Shown here: one piece after another, positions 30,795-41,436 of the stretch | Layout: every line of letters begins with the position of its first letter | Position numbering within the stretch: position 1 is the stretch's first letter | Assembly: GCA_905221605.1 (NCBI GenBank) | Contig: CAJNDS010002079.1 | Coordinates: forward strand, 2,472,501 to 2,536,500 | Source of the DNA: Symbiodinium natans | Lineage: Eukaryota; Sar; Dinophyceae; Suessiales; Symbiodiniaceae | DNA: 64,000 nt | Direction: 5' to 3' | The notes under the pieces: model-generated | Database searches by the model: none | Told to the model about the DNA's origin: nothing | What the model saw: the letters and a program-made list of their open reading frames with translations, nothing else | Program-made: the position numbers and the translations under genes

Positions 30795-31176
30795 GTCAAT
30801 AACAGTGTTCTAATAGGGTTTCACTTGATTGAATTGTTAATTGGACTTCTTTTGATTCTAATCGGGTTTTTGTTACTTGTGAAAGATTTCTAATAATTGA
30901 ATGAGATTTTTATCCCTTCTAATAAGATTTGTATTAGGTTTAACGGGATTCGTATTGAAATAATAGAAACCTTGTCGAATTAAGTTCAACTCCTATTACA
31001 ATGATTGAACTGCTATTAAAAAATTAGTAGAAGTCCGATTAGAAATGCTACGAAAAAAGAAGGCAAATAGAAATCTTGTACATTAATAGAAATCCTCTTG
31101 AAATTAGAAGGATTCCGAATAAAAAGCAATAGGAATCCTACCAAACATGGCAGAGGAAATGTGGAATTGAGCATGG
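30795..31176. other. AT-rich island between poly-C and poly-G
   Basis: About 380 bp, strikingly A+T-rich against its surroundings, with recurring GATTTCTA / TAGAAATC words in both orientations that make the island partly self-complementary. No coding frame. Confidence 0.7.
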
Positions 31177-31244
31177 GGGGGGGGGGGGGGCCCCCCCCCC
31201 TTTCTTTGTAGGGGGGGGGGGGGGAGGGGGGGGGGGGGGGGAGG

Positions 31245-31305
<61 letters not shown>

Positions 31306-31368
31306 AGGGGGGGGGGGGGGGGGGGGGGGGGGAGGGGGGGGGGGAGGGGGGGGGGGGGGGGGGGGGGG

Positions 31369-31399
<31 letters not shown>

Positions 31400-31418
31400 A
31401 GGGGGGGGGGGGGGGGGT
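31177..31418. repeat. Poly-G tract
   Basis: About 240 bp of G with single A interruptions at irregular spacing, preceded by a short C10 run at 31190. Confidence 0.95.
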
Positions 31419-31500
31419 TACCTTGAATATCCGCAGGCCTCTTTTTTACGCACTCTCATAAAAGGACCAGGAAAGCCCCAGGAAGCCCCCAAATCAGCAA

Positions 31501-32215
31501 GGGCCTCTACGGGCCCTGACGTGCCGAAGGCCCTAAAAGGGCCGAGGCTACCCCGAACCCCAGCTTAAACCCTAACACCGCAAAACCCTGCGACGGCCTT
31601 CAAGCAAATAAGGGCCTCTACGGGCCCTAACGTGCCGAAGGCCCGAAAAGGGCCGAGGCTACCCCGAACCCCAGCTTAAACCCTAACACCGCAAAACCCT
31701 GCGAAGGCCTTCAAGCAAATAAGGGCCTCTACGGGCCCTAACTTGCCGAAGGCCCGAAAAGGGCCGAGGCTACCCCGAACCCCAGCTTTAACCCTAGTGA
31801 TTGAAATACTCATTGGCGAAAAAAAATTAATAGGTTCCCTGACCTTCAAAGCCTCTACGGCCCCTGACACGCCGAAGGTCCGAACAAGGCCCCGAGAGAC
31901 CCCAAGAGCCACCAAAAGGCTTCAAAAGGCTTCAAAAGGCCCCCTAAAAGAAGGGGGACCCCAGGATGCCCGTACCATTTTTTGGTAGTGAAACCGATGG
32001 TTTTTTCCTTCATTTTACCCCGAAAAGGCCAGGAAGCCCCCAAAAGGCCGCAAGAGCCACCAACTTAATTGAGGCCCTGAAGGGGAATCCAGGAGCAGGC
32101 ACAAAGGGTTTCCCTGACCTTCAAATAAATAAGGGCCTCTACGGGCCCTGACACGCCGAAGGCCCGAAAAGGGCCGAGGCTACCCCCAACCCCAGCTTAA
32201 ACCCTAACAGCGCAA
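31501..32215. repeat. 111-bp tandem repeat and dispersed relatives
   Basis: Three head-to-tail copies start at 31501, 31612 and 31723 (period 111 bp; GGGCCTCTACGGGCCCT core); partial copies recur at 31853 and 32131. Each unit ends with a CCCTAAC-like remnant. Non-coding. Confidence 0.8.
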
Positions 32216-32374
32216 CTTTAAAAACATCAAAGCAAGCATCAGAGCACAAAAAAGTAAATTCCATAAACCCTAAACCCTAATAGAGTATAGTTTGGGTGGC
32301 CGGGGTGGGTTGACGGGCAACGCGAGCGCGCGGCCGGGGTGTTTCACACCCGAGCGCGCGCCCTCCCCTGACAC

Positions 32375-32487
32375 ACCCTAAACCCTAAACCCTAAAACCC
32401 TAAACCCCTCACCCCTGGCACGAGGAGCCGCTCCAGGAGCCCCCTTTCTCCTCTGCGGACATGGCGAAGCCGCGCCGGGGGAAAGGG
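32375..32487 (+). CDS. Possible first exon between CCCTAAA and TTTAGGG arrays
   Basis: ATG at 32461 begins MAKPRRGKG and stops at a GT donor (GGG|GTTTATAGGG) at 32488. The upstream part could be 5' UTR. Short and basic; low support. Confidence 0.25.
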
Positions 32488-33080
32488 GTTTATAGGGTTT
32501 AGGGTTTAGGGTTTAGGGTTAGGGGTTTAGGGTTTAGGGTTTAGCGTTTAGGGTTTAGGGTTTAGGGTTTAGGGTTTAGGGCATAGGGTTTAGGGTGTAG
32601 GTTTTAGGGTTTAGGGGGTAGGGTTTAGGGTTTGGGGTCTAGGGTTTTAGGGTGGTATGACCTTGACAAATGTCGTTTATAACCTTGCCCAATGATGTTA
32701 TGACCTCACCCAATGGTTTTATGACCGTGCCCAATGGTTCACTAACATTTTCTATTGTTCATGACACTTTGGATGTTTAGGGTTTACGGTTTAGGGGTTA
32801 GAGTTAGGGTTGACATAAAAAATTTTTTGTGCATGACACTTTGGAGGTTTAGGGTTTACGGTTTAGGGCTTAGAGTTAGGGTTGACATGCAAAGGATCAA
32901 AAAGCCGAACCTGAGGGTCTTCACGCTTTTCGTTTCAGGGTTTCGGGTTTAGGGTTTAGGTTTTTTTTTCGGGTTTAGGGTTTATAGGGTTTAGGGTTTA
33001 TAGGGTTTCGGGTTTAGGGTTTATGTTTAGGGTTAGGGTTTTGGGTTTCGGGTTTTAGGGTTTAGGGTTAAGTGTTTCGG
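32488..33080 (+). repeat. TTTAGGG arrays with 76-bp tandem duplication
   Basis: Array 32490-32655; short 23-bp tandem (TTATGACC..CCCAATG) 32660-32750; two copies of a ~76-bp unit (CATGACACTTTGGA...GTTGACAT) at about 32759-32895; further degenerate array to 33080. Confidence 0.8.
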
Positions 33081-33411
33081 GTTCAGGGTGTCTACCGTTT
33101 ATAGTCCCTATGCCTTGGAACGCCGCCAATTAAGCCACGCGGTTCGGGTTCTGGGAGACTCCCTGTAGGTGTGAATCACAAGGCTCGGCAACACTCGCCT
33201 ACGTGAACGTTTAAGCCCGTTCAGTCTTCAAACCCTAAACCCAAAACCCTAAGCCCTAAACCCTGAACCCTAAACCCTCTCGCCGTGAACCAGACTCAAG
33301 GGGGCTAGGGCTTGAGGAAGTGGGAAGGAGGGGTTTTCGGGAAGCTCCGTTTTTTGTTGCTTGGGCTCCGAGCATCTTGGCCTTTAAGGGACTCGCTGTT
33401 GAGGATCTAGA

Positions 33412-33485
33412 TTTTAGGGGTTTAGGGTTTAGGGTTTAGGGTTTAGGGTTTAGGGTTTAGGGTTTAGGGTTTAGGGCTAGGGTTA
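33412..33485 (+). repeat. TTTAGGG array
   Basis: Nine near-perfect units. Confidence 0.95.
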
Positions 33486-33653
33486 GGGCCCAGCTCCACA
33501 ATCCTGACGAAAAACCAAGAGTCTAAAAACCCTCCAACCCCCCACCCTCAGGAGCTGGTGGGTGGTGTTGAGAGTTTGGGTTCATAGGGTTTAGGGCTTA
33601 CAGGGCTTACGTAGGCGTTTTTGGGTTGAGGCCGTAGGGTCTGAGGGTTCAAG

Positions 33654-34432
33654 GTCAACACTCGAAACCGTTTCGCCACCCGCGGCTCTCTTAAAATTCA
33701 GCAGGAGATCAAGAAGTGGCAAAGACTTCCCCGGGGTCTGAGCCTAAACCCTAAACCCTAAACCCTAAACCCTGAAACCCCCAAATCCCTTTACAAGTTC
33801 AATCAGAAGACCTAGGCTGCCATAGGCCTCCTAAAGCCCAAAGTAAGCCCCTGAACCCTAAGCCCTGAACCCTGAACCCTAAACCCCAAACCCTAAACCC
33901 TAAACCCTAAACCCCAAACCCCAAACCCCAAACCCCAGATCCTAAAGCCCTCGGCCTCCTTGTCACAGGCTCGTGGAGCACTTCCGCACGAACCTAGACA
34001 TCAACGGTTTGCTCCTCAGGTCCAACAAAGGGTTGGGGTTCAGAGGGGTTTGGGGTTAGGGTTTAGGGTTTAGGGTTTAGGGGTTTAGGGTTTATAGGGT
34101 TTACGGTTATGCTACCCCCCACACCTCCCCAGCCCTGTGACGTTAGAACTTAGGGACTCTGGGATTTGGGGGTTCCGAAAAAGATTCTAGCAGGGGGGGG
34201 AGGGGGGGGAGGTGGCATGACACGAAGGAGTGCCCCGATTTTTGTAAACCCTAAACCCTAAACCCGAAATTCCCATTGAGGGGTTAGCACCAAAACAGCC
34301 TCAACCCTAAACCCTAAACCCTAAACGCTAAACCCTAAACCCTAAACCCTAAACCCTTGTGTTCGGGTACGCCCCACATGTTCAGCTCGCAGTCCTACAA
34401 CGAAGAAGTCCTGATCCCAAGCCCCAAACCCG
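33654..34432 (+). CDS. Three-exon gene segment
   Basis: Exons 33654-33739, 33969-34019 and 34386-34420/34432 join in one frame. They read VNTRNRFATRGSLKIQQEIK.., LVEHFRTNLDINGLLL and SQSYNEEVLIPSPKPG. Borders are good: AAG|GTC acceptor, GA donor (GGTCT|GAGCC), TCCTTGTCACAG|G acceptor, CAG|GTCC donor, ATGTTCAG acceptor. The introns contain CCCTAAA/CCCCAAA near the acceptor and TTTAGGG after the donor. Basic, helix-prone peptide; no family recognised. Confidence 0.5.
33740..33968 (+). repeat. Intronic CCCTAAA/CCCCAAA arrays
   Basis: Arrays at 33745-33780 and 33835-33950 ahead of a strong acceptor. Confidence 0.85.
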
Positions 34433-34505
34433 GTGTAGGGTTTAGGGTTTAGGGTTTAGGGTTTAGGGTTTAGGGGGATAGGGGGATAGGGGGATAGGGG
34501 GAGAG
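34433..34505 (+). repeat. TTTAGGG array ending in GGGGATA units
   Basis: Four GGGGATA 7-mers follow the TTTAGGG units. Confidence 0.85.
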
Positions 34506-34744
34506 TAGAATGCGAGGTGGACGCCTCGCCCAGTAGGTTGGGTTGAGTTTTCCCAGACGGTTCACATCTCGTTTACTTTCGATGGAAGTACGTCGCCCGA
34601 ACGGTGGGAGTTTCCCAAATTAAGAAACTCATAGTCCAATAAGTGGGCCCTCAGGGATAGGCTTGACTCGGAGACCCAGAGGAACTTTGCCTCTGCACTG
34701 CCTTAGATCCGCAGCCTTTTCGCCGCAACGTTCCAGAGATTATG

Positions 34745-34975
34745 GCTCGTACCCTTAAGGTTGTACCCCTACAGGTTCCCTTAATCTGCTCCTGATGTGG
34801 CCCTTATATTTCCTTACGTATCTTTAAAACCCAAAGGATCCATGTACCCATATAGTATATACTTGGGCCTTAAAGGGGTTCCTATATAGTAGCTTTAGGG
34901 CCCAAGTATATACTATATAGGTACATGGATCCTTAGGGAAAAGGGTCTCCAAATCCCAAGGGTACAACCGCCCCC
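34745..34975. repeat. Family C element split by a family A hairpin
   Basis: Left part 34745-34829 and right part 34939-34975 are the two halves of a family C copy (compare 35326-35470). Confidence 0.65.
34830..34938. mobile_element. Hairpin element family A, complete and nested
   Basis: 109 bp, flanked by AAAA on both sides (34826-34829 and 34939-34942), interrupting family C. Almost identical to 13563-13671. Confidence 0.8.
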
Positions 34976-36250
34976 AGGTAGACTCGCTTTGAAACCCAGG
35001 ATCCACTGGGTTTGTGACCGAAGGTTGCAGACGCATTTGCAACGCGCTCTACCCAAAAGCAGCAGCCAAGTTAGGACACGTGGTTTAGGGTTTAGGGTTT
35101 TTAGGCGGTTTAGGGTTTAGGGTTTTCTCTCTGACGGAAGGCACAAGGGTTCTTCTAGTTATGAGCTTGTGGGTTTCTGTGGTTCAATCATGCGCGTCGT
35201 ATACAGTAAGCCCCAAAAAATTGGAAACGTTTTCAAGGACAAACAGTGCTGGGATTCCCTATACTTTACTCTTAGGGATTGAGGCTTTTGAGTCTCCATC
35301 TTTTTGGCTTCTATCAAGGGATGAAGACTCGTACCCCTAAGGTTGTACCCCTAAAGGTTCCCCTTAATAACCTCCTATTATGGCCCTTAAATTCCCTTAG
35401 GGATCCTTAAAAGGGACCCCAAAACCCAAGGGTGCAACCTTAAGGGTCCAAACTAGAACCCCTAGATTCTACTATATAGAAACAAAGAAGGCAGGAAGCA
35501 CAGCCAATGCTAGCATACCCGCCGACGGTTTCTTGCAAACGGGCCAGCCAAGAAGACGTACGAGATTGCTTCATGAAGCGGTGAGACAACTACATACCCA
35601 GACATCCCGCCTATAATTGATAATGCCTTGAAAGGGACATGTATGAAAGTATGACGACTCAGAGATTCCGCACAAGAAATTTTCACGAGCGCCTCAGCTA
35701 AGAGGGTCTTCTCTGATGAAAGCGCCGATCTGTAGCTAAGTACCATCAGAGCTCCGACAGGCCGCTGTAAACACCGAGTTGCGGGAATTCGGCTTCATTG
35801 CCAGCTGTGTGTACTTAATTAAATACTTGGGATCTCGTGAGGAGACATCTCTTCAGATCTATGTCCTTAAACATGGTGCGGCCTTGGTGCTATAGCTACA
35901 GCGCTCTACCCTTTCAGCGGAGAAAGGTTCCGTAGCGATCGGGCGCAGGTTTTCCATTTTTCAAGAACTTGGCTACTCTGTACTCTCGGAAGAATTTTAA
36001 ACCAGACCCATGGAGGCGGGCGAGTCTTTCGTAGAAAGCCCTGCAGACACTGCCAGCGCCTGTAGCCGAATGAACGAACGCCTGTTATGCCGCTTTGTTG
36101 TTCAGGGCCCATGCTTGAGCAGTCCTTAAGCCCTTCTTGAGAACGCGCATGGGTCGTGCGAAGTAGGTTTCTATCATGTCTACTTCTCATTGGGGTTTCT
36201 ATCGCCACCCTACATATAGTTTCCACTTGTCCTAAACCCGAAACCCTAGT
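34976..36250. other. Interval with family C copy, no supported gene
   Basis: Short TTTAGGG pieces at 35080-35125 and a complete family C copy at 35326-35470. Minus frames of 78 and 106 codons (35510-35746, 35906-36226) lack recognisable motifs. Confidence 0.4.
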
Positions 36251-36277
36251 AAAAATAATATCCTTTCACCCGTACAG

Positions 36278-36374
36278 CCCACGAGGTACCGGTGCCGTGA
36301 TCGCCTCACCCGGGCCAACTCCTGCACTTCCCACCTCCTGTGTGGGTGGCTACCGGTACCACTGGACAGCCAGG
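36278..36374 (+). CDS. Probable exon (97 bp)
   Basis: Acceptor CACCCGTACAG, open frame GTGAVIASPGPTPALPTSCV then GGYRYHWTA, donor in AGG|GTTTAG. The proline/threonine linker and single cysteine suggest an extracellular protein, but this is a guess. A TTTAGGG array follows at once. Confidence 0.45.
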
Positions 36375-36524
36375 GTTTAGAGTCTAGGGTTTATAGGGTT
36401 TAGGGTTTAGGGTTTAGGGTTTAGGGTTTAGGGTTTAGGGTTTAGGGTTTAGGGTTTAGGGTTTAGGGTTTAGGGGGTTTAGGGTTTAGGGTTTAGGGTT
36501 TAGGGTTTAGGGTTTAGGGTTAGC
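36375..36524 (+). repeat. TTTAGGG array
   Basis: About twenty units, between a plus-strand exon and a minus-strand exon. Confidence 0.95.
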
Positions 36525-36633
36525 CGCGCATTGTCCGAGATGTTGGGGTTGCGGGCCAAGGGTTTCTCAGTCGTCATGGGGGATTTGTAGGGCTTCTTCT
36601 TGCTTTCGGTCTTGTTGAGCGGCTTACGCAGGG
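36525..36633 (-). CDS. Probable internal exon on the minus strand (109 bp)
   Basis: On the minus strand: acceptor GACCTCAG, open frame LRKPLNKTESKKKPYKSPMT then TEKPLARNPNISDNAR, and a GC donor (GCG|GCTAACCC) that runs into CCCTAAA. Lysine-rich with clean codon structure. It is the clearest minus-strand exon in the first 46 kb. Function unknown. Confidence 0.5.
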
Positions 36634-36979
36634 CTGAGGTCTGGTTTACATTGCCCCGACCAACCAAAGAAATCTGAAAACCTTCCCGCCATGTCCTAGG
36701 TGCTTGAGGCGTATGGAGCCATGGATTTCAGATCCATTCCCAAGCCACCATAGCCCAAAACCCTCCGAAACTGCATGTACGCAAAAATCGCCCTAAAACC
36801 AAACCCCTCTTCACCTCCCAAAAACGTAGTTCGAGCTTAAAGCCTATACCCCTATTTAGAACCCAAAACCGCAAGGCCCGAACGATAAATTTACCCCTAA
36901 ACCCACGGTCTAAATACCCCCAAGCCCTGAGGCCCCAATTCTTCTGCCCCGGAGCCTCAAACCCCAAGCCCGAAAACTA

Positions 36980-37055
36980 GCCCTAAACCCTAAACCCTAA
37001 ACCCTAAACCCTAAACCCTAAACCCTAAACCCTAAACCCTAAACCCCCGACCCAA
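36980..37055 (+). repeat. CCCTAAA array
   Basis: Ten perfect units. Confidence 0.95.
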
Positions 37056-37080
37056 ACCCGCCCTAAACCCTAATCCACAG

Positions 37081-37141
37081 CCGCCAGGACGCGGGACGGC
37101 GCTCTGAGCCTGGCCGCCATGCTGCCACTCAGCTGCTTGGG
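37081..37141 (+). CDS. Probable internal exon (61 bp)
   Basis: Acceptor CTAATCCACAG, open frame RTRDGALSLAAMLPLSCLG, donor in TTGG|GTTTAG-type sequence. CCCTAAA left, TTTAGGG right. Confidence 0.4.
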
Positions 37142-37340
37142 GTTTAGGGTTCAGGGTTTAGGGTTTAGGGTTTAGGGTTTAGGGTTTAGGGTTTAGGGTT
37201 TAGGGTTTACGGTTTAGGGTTTAGGGTTTAGGGTTTAGGGCTTAGGGTTTAGGGTTTAGCTCTAGGAGCTTAGGGAGTTTAGGGTTTAGGGCTTAGGGCT
37301 TAGGGGGGTTTAGGGGTAGGGTTTAGGGCTTAGGGGGTCA
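37142..37340 (+). repeat. TTTAGGG array
   Basis: About 120 bp perfect, then degenerate. Confidence 0.9.
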
Positions 37341-37573
37341 CACGTTGATATCTGACCGTGTGGTGGCGGGCCTGTACGTTTTAGGGCATACACGGAAAGC
37401 GCTGTAAATTACAGGACTTCGTGCGTGTGGCTGTGGAAATTGAGGGATTCGTGCTTTAGGAAATCCAGGAACTCAAACTTAGGGCACTCATTTTAGCACA
37501 CCTTCCCCAAGCGATCCAGGATGTTCGCTTGGGGACCAATTGCCAGCGCCAGACCCAGCTGTAGTTGTGTTCG

Positions 37574-37860
37574 ATGAGACGCACATTGTATAAAAGAGGC
37601 AAAAATGCCGCAAATAGCAGGGTTTTGGTCATGTTCGCAAAATGGCATGAACGCTTATGACAGTGCCTTGTGTGGCTGAACATCAAACATCCTCCAGCAA
37701 CATGTTGTACAAAGAGGCAAAAGCGCCGCAAATAGCAGGGTTTTGGGCATGTTCGCAAAATGGCATGAACACGTGTGACAGCGCCCGTTTTGCTGAACAT
37801 CAAACATCCTCCAGCAACATATTGCACAAAGAGGCAAAAACGCCGTAAATAGCAGGGTTT
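37574..37860. repeat. 118-bp tandem repeat, about 2.4 copies
   Basis: AAGAGGCAAAA recurs at 37594, 37712 and 37829; units share CATGTTCGCAAAATGGCATG and CATCAAACATCCTCCAGCAA. Minus frames cross it but look repeat-derived. Confidence 0.85.
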
Positions 37861-38154
37861 GGGGATGGTTAGAGTCAAATGGTCGTAACCAATCCCCCCC
37901 CCCCCCCCCCCCCCCCCTCCCCGCCCCTCAACAGAAGAACACTCTCTCCAGACCGGAAATTTCAAGAAAACCACACGGGCAAATAGCAACGTGTCAGGGC
38001 TTAGGGCTTCGGGTTTAAGGTTTAGAGTTTACAGTTTAGGGTTTACGCCCTAGACACGAAACCCAGTTTCAGGCTTGGCGTTGCGGGCAAGCCACCAGAT
38101 TTGAGCCCAAATTGGGACGCGTTTAAAGCTCTCACGCAGTCACATCCGTCTTGC

Positions 38155-38283
38155 CGAGCCCTAAACCCTAAACCCCAAACCCCAGACCCTAAACCCTAAG
38201 CCTAAACCCTAAACCCTAAACCCTACCTCTTAAACCCTAAACCCTAAACCCTAAACCCTAGCCCTAAACCCCAAACCCCAAAC
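38155..38283 (+). repeat. CCCTAAA arrays
   Basis: Several short arrays. Confidence 0.85.
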
Positions 38284-38330
38284 CCTAGGCGCCCTTGTCC
38301 TCCTGAAGGCACTGGGGCGAAGCTGTCGGC

Positions 38331-38389
38331 ATGATGGAGCCCGAGATGGAGCAGCTGTTTCTGCGTTACGCAAATTGGGCGCTTTGCTG
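38331..38389 (+). CDS. Possible first exon
   Basis: ATG at 38331 opens MMEPEMEQLFLRYANWALC and meets a GC donor (CTG|GCAAACTTAGGG). A second frame through the same island is also open. Bracketed by CCCTAAA and TTTAGGG. Confidence 0.35.
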
Positions 38390-38939
38390 GCAAACTTAGG
38401 GTTTAGGGTTTTGGGTTTAGGGTTTAGGGAAGTCATAACTTTACCTATAAGCCCCCCAAGTCCCCTAAGGCCTCTTAGTAGGTCATAAGTAGGCTACCTT
38501 TTTGGGGTTATAAGTAATTGACCATGAACCTCCAAGCAGGGTCTAGGCGTTTAAGCTTTACGGTTTAGGGCTTCGGGTGTAGGGTTTGGGGGTTTCAGCT
38601 TTAGGGTTTGAGGGTCTACAGTATCTTAAAGGGTGGTTTAGGGTTTGATGGTCTGGGTTGAAGGGTTTGGGGGAGTAGGGCTACCCTAAACCCAAAACCC
38701 TAAAGCCTATACAGGGGTTATGGTTTAGGGGTTTCGGTTTGGAGGTGCCTTTGCAGTTGCAGTTTTGAGCCTGGAGTTCTAAACCCTAAACTCGAAACCC
38801 TAAACCCCAACCCCTAAACCCCATCTCCGGCTGTGAGGTTTAGGGTTTGTAGTTAACGTTCGCGCCTGGGGTTAGGGGTTGAAGGGCTTAGGGTTAGTGT
38901 TGACCCGAAATAGCTTGAAAGCCCATGCCCTGAATACCC

Positions 38940-39340
38940 TTAAGATCCGAAAGACCCAAACCCTAAATTATACCTGCAGACCCTAAAGACCCTAAAAACC
39001 CTAAATACCCTAAAGACCCTAAAGACCCTAAAGACCCTAAATACCCTAAAGACCCTAAAGACCCTAAAGACCCTAAAGACCCGAAACCCTAAACACCCAA
39101 GCCGCCTGAGGGACGCTGCGGTTTCTTTGTCGAACCGTAGGTTGGCAATGTGGAGTAAGGAATTGCAACAGGACCCTAAACCCTTAGGACCCTCAACCCT
39201 AAGCCCTACCACCTAAACCCTTAACCCTCAACCCTTCTCCCTAAACCCTAAACCCTAAACCCTAAACCCTAAACCCTAAACCCTAAACCCTAAACCCTAA
39301 ACCATACCTAAACCCTAAACCCTACACCCTAAACCCTACG
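38940..39340 (+). repeat. CCCTAAAGA 9-mer block and CCCTAAA array
   Basis: CCTAAAGAC units repeat about eight times (38978-39083), then a standard array 39240-39340. Confidence 0.9.
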
Positions 39341-39351
39341 ACTATGTCAAG

Positions 39352-39647
39352 CTGCACCTGAGAAAGAGCCCGAGGTGGAGACAGTCCACGACCAGAGCAC
39401 AAACGAGAGCGCGTTCCTGGAGCCCAAGTGGCAGATCGACCAGGCAGGGTGTGGGCTTTTAGGGTTTAGGGTTTAGGGTTAAGGGTTTAGGGTTTAGGGC
39501 TTCGGGTTTAGAGCGTAGGGTTTAGGGGGTTTCGGGCACCGTGTTCGTGGTGTCACTTCAACAGGATCTCTAACCCCACTTTCTCTTACAGGCAGCATGC
39601 AATCAACTTGGTATTCTCAGGCTCCCTGACCCCTACTGCCTTGCCAG
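39352..39647 (+). CDS. Two exons joined across a TTTAGGG-containing intron
   Basis: Exon 39352-39443 reads PEKEPEVETVHDQSTNESAF.. to QIDQ and ends at a GC donor (CAG|GCAGGG). Exon 39592-39647 follows the acceptor CTTTCTCTTACAG|G and reads AACNQLGILRLPDPYCLA, ending at a GA donor (CCAG|GACACG). The phases match. LPDPYC resembles the calcium-loop region of a C2 domain, but one short segment is not enough to assign it. The 148-bp intron begins with a TTTAGGG array 15 bp after the donor. Confidence 0.6.
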
Positions 39648-39654
39648 GACACGA

Positions 39655-39775
39655 AACCCGAAACCCGAAACCCGAAACCCGAAACCCTAAACCCTAAACC
39701 CTAAACCCTAAACCCTAAACCCTAAACCCTAAACCCTAAACCCTAAACCCTAAACCCTAAACCCTAAACCCTGCC
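39655..39775 (+). repeat. CCCGAAA then CCCTAAA array
   Basis: Four CCCGAAA units pass into about fifteen CCCTAAA units. Confidence 0.95.
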
Positions 39776-39869
39776 CTTGAGAGGCCCTGCCCTATGCTTT
39801 GGGCTGGTGTCGGCCCCAGAGTGATGGGCCGCCGCTGCGGGCGTCGACGCTGATTCGTGCGGCTGCTTG

Positions 39870-39960
39870 CCCGGTTCAGGGTTCAGGGTTCAGGGTTTAG
39901 GGTTTAGGGTTTAGGGTTTAGGGTTTAGGGGTTTAGGGTTTCGGGTTGAGGGGTTAGGGT
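39870..39960 (+). repeat. TTTAGGG array
   Basis: TTCAGGG then TTTAGGG units; the 95 bp between this and the previous array are open in more than one frame (possible exon 39789-39835). Confidence 0.85.
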
Positions 39961-40278
39961 TTTGGGCGCTTCGAGGTTTCGGATTTTTGGTTTGGGATTT
40001 AGGGTTTCGGGGGCGTTTCGACGTTGCGGGGTCGGGCGTAGAGTTCGTGGGGCTCGTAGGAGCTTGTGGGGCTTATTTCGGGCTGATGGGGTCATGACAG
40101 AGTTGATAGGGTTTCTGTGGTTGATGGGGTCTGTAGGGTTTATAGGGACTCACCGTGGGCTTAGGATCTAGGGCTAGTTAGTAGGGATGACATCTCGGGT
40201 TGTGCGCAGGTGCAGGCTTTAGGGTTTACATGGTTTATAGGGTTAAGGAGTTGAGTTGATGCGCGATCAACACCCCAG

Positions 40279-40397
40279 CACATTCCACACTGATTCTTCA
40301 AGTCGAGCCGCCCGCACCTGATGAAGAAGAGGCTCGTGCAACTCTGTGTCCTAGCACCCTTGAAGCCGCAAATCCGAAACACTACATTCCCCTATAA
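40279..40397 (+). CDS. Probable terminal exon
   Basis: Acceptor ATCAACACCCCAG, open frame HSTLILQVEPPAPDEEEARA.. ending HYIPL and a TAA at 40395-40397. A GA donor near 40375 is an alternative end. Acidic; function unknown. It could be the 3' end of the gene with exons at 39352-39647. Confidence 0.45.
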
Positions 40398-40583
40398 CCC
40401 CAGCACACTATATCCCTAAACGCCAGGGTTTAGGGTTCAGTGTTTAGGACTTAGGGTTTATAGGCCCAAAGCCCCAAGCCCTATATCCCTATGTCCCTAA
40501 ATCCCTAATCCCTAAACCCTAAACCCTAAACCCTAAACCCTAACCTTCAACCAGACCCTTTACCTTGATGCACCGAAAGCCTT

Positions 40584-41030
40584 GGTTCCTACTAGGGAAA
40601 CGAGGGAATTCGGTACCTTGTAGAACCCCTTAAGGTTTGTTTATGGTGGGATAGAACCCTAAACCCTAAACCCTAAACCCAAGCCCTAAACCCTAATAAA
40701 CCCTAAACGCCCAAGAAACCCTGAATCCTGAGACGGCCTCTCCGATGTCAGCTGCGCACGATCAGCCCCAAACCCTCAACGCCCGCCCACTTCTTCCACC
40801 CAAGAACTAGGACCTGGAGTAGGCCCTTATTCCCTTTCTTAGGGTTTAGGTTCCCTTGTAAGCCCCTTTGAATGACCCAAAAAGGGTGTCCTTTTTCTTC
40901 CTAGAAACCTATAGGTAGGTACATGGTCCCTTAATATGGGCCCTTAGAAGGGGATCCGTATACCCTCTGCAACCCAAGGGCCCTTCACAACCCCTTAAAA
41001 GGAGGTAGGGGAGCATGTTCATGAACCATG
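40584..41030. other. Interval with family B, E and A fragments
   Basis: Family B fragment (40584-40650), family E copy (40828-40915), and a right-end fragment of family A (40909-40932). No exon seen. Confidence 0.5.
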
Positions 41031-41034
41031 CAAC

Positions 41035-41340
41035 TACCCTAAACCCTAAACCCTAAACCCTAAACCCTAGACCCTAGACCCTAAACCCTAAACCCTAAAC
41101 CCTAAACCCTAAACCCAGAAGAAAAGAATACCTCAAAAGTAAGCCTTCGCGTTGGGGTGGCTACGTAAATGAAGGTGGTGACAGCGTTTGGATCCCATGA
41201 GCCCGACAACTGATCTCCAAGTCTTTTTAGGGTTTACCGGGTTTAGGGTTTAGGGTTTAGGGGCTAGGGTTTAGGGTTTAGGGTTTAGGGTTTAGGGTTT
41301 AGGGTTTAGGGTTTAGGGTTTAGGGTTTAGGGTTTAGGTC
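41035..41340. repeat. CCCTAAA array, 115 bp, TTTAGGG array
   Basis: Arrays 41035-41115 and 41230-41340. The insert lacks clear splice borders. Confidence 0.85.
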
Positions 41341-41436
41341 TCGTAGTTGGACCGGCTGGCGCGGATGCTGCTGCTCAGGCCAAAAAATGCCCCCAACACG
41401 CAGGCGCAGCTGCGTGTAGTCTTGTGCATATGTTTT
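41341..41436. CDS. Exon-like island, strand uncertain
   Basis: Open on the minus strand (RSCACVLGAFFGLSSSIRAS) and on the plus strand (LVVGPAGADAAAQAKKCPQH). Flanked by TTTAGGG on the left and CCCTAAA/CCCGAAA on the right. Confidence 0.3.

Noticed and set aside
30557-30893. Poly-proline and poly-glycine frames
   Set aside because: Direct translation of the poly-C tract.
38940-39212. 90-codon minus frame with FRVFRVFRV repeats
   Set aside because: Translation of the CCTAAAGAC repeat variant.
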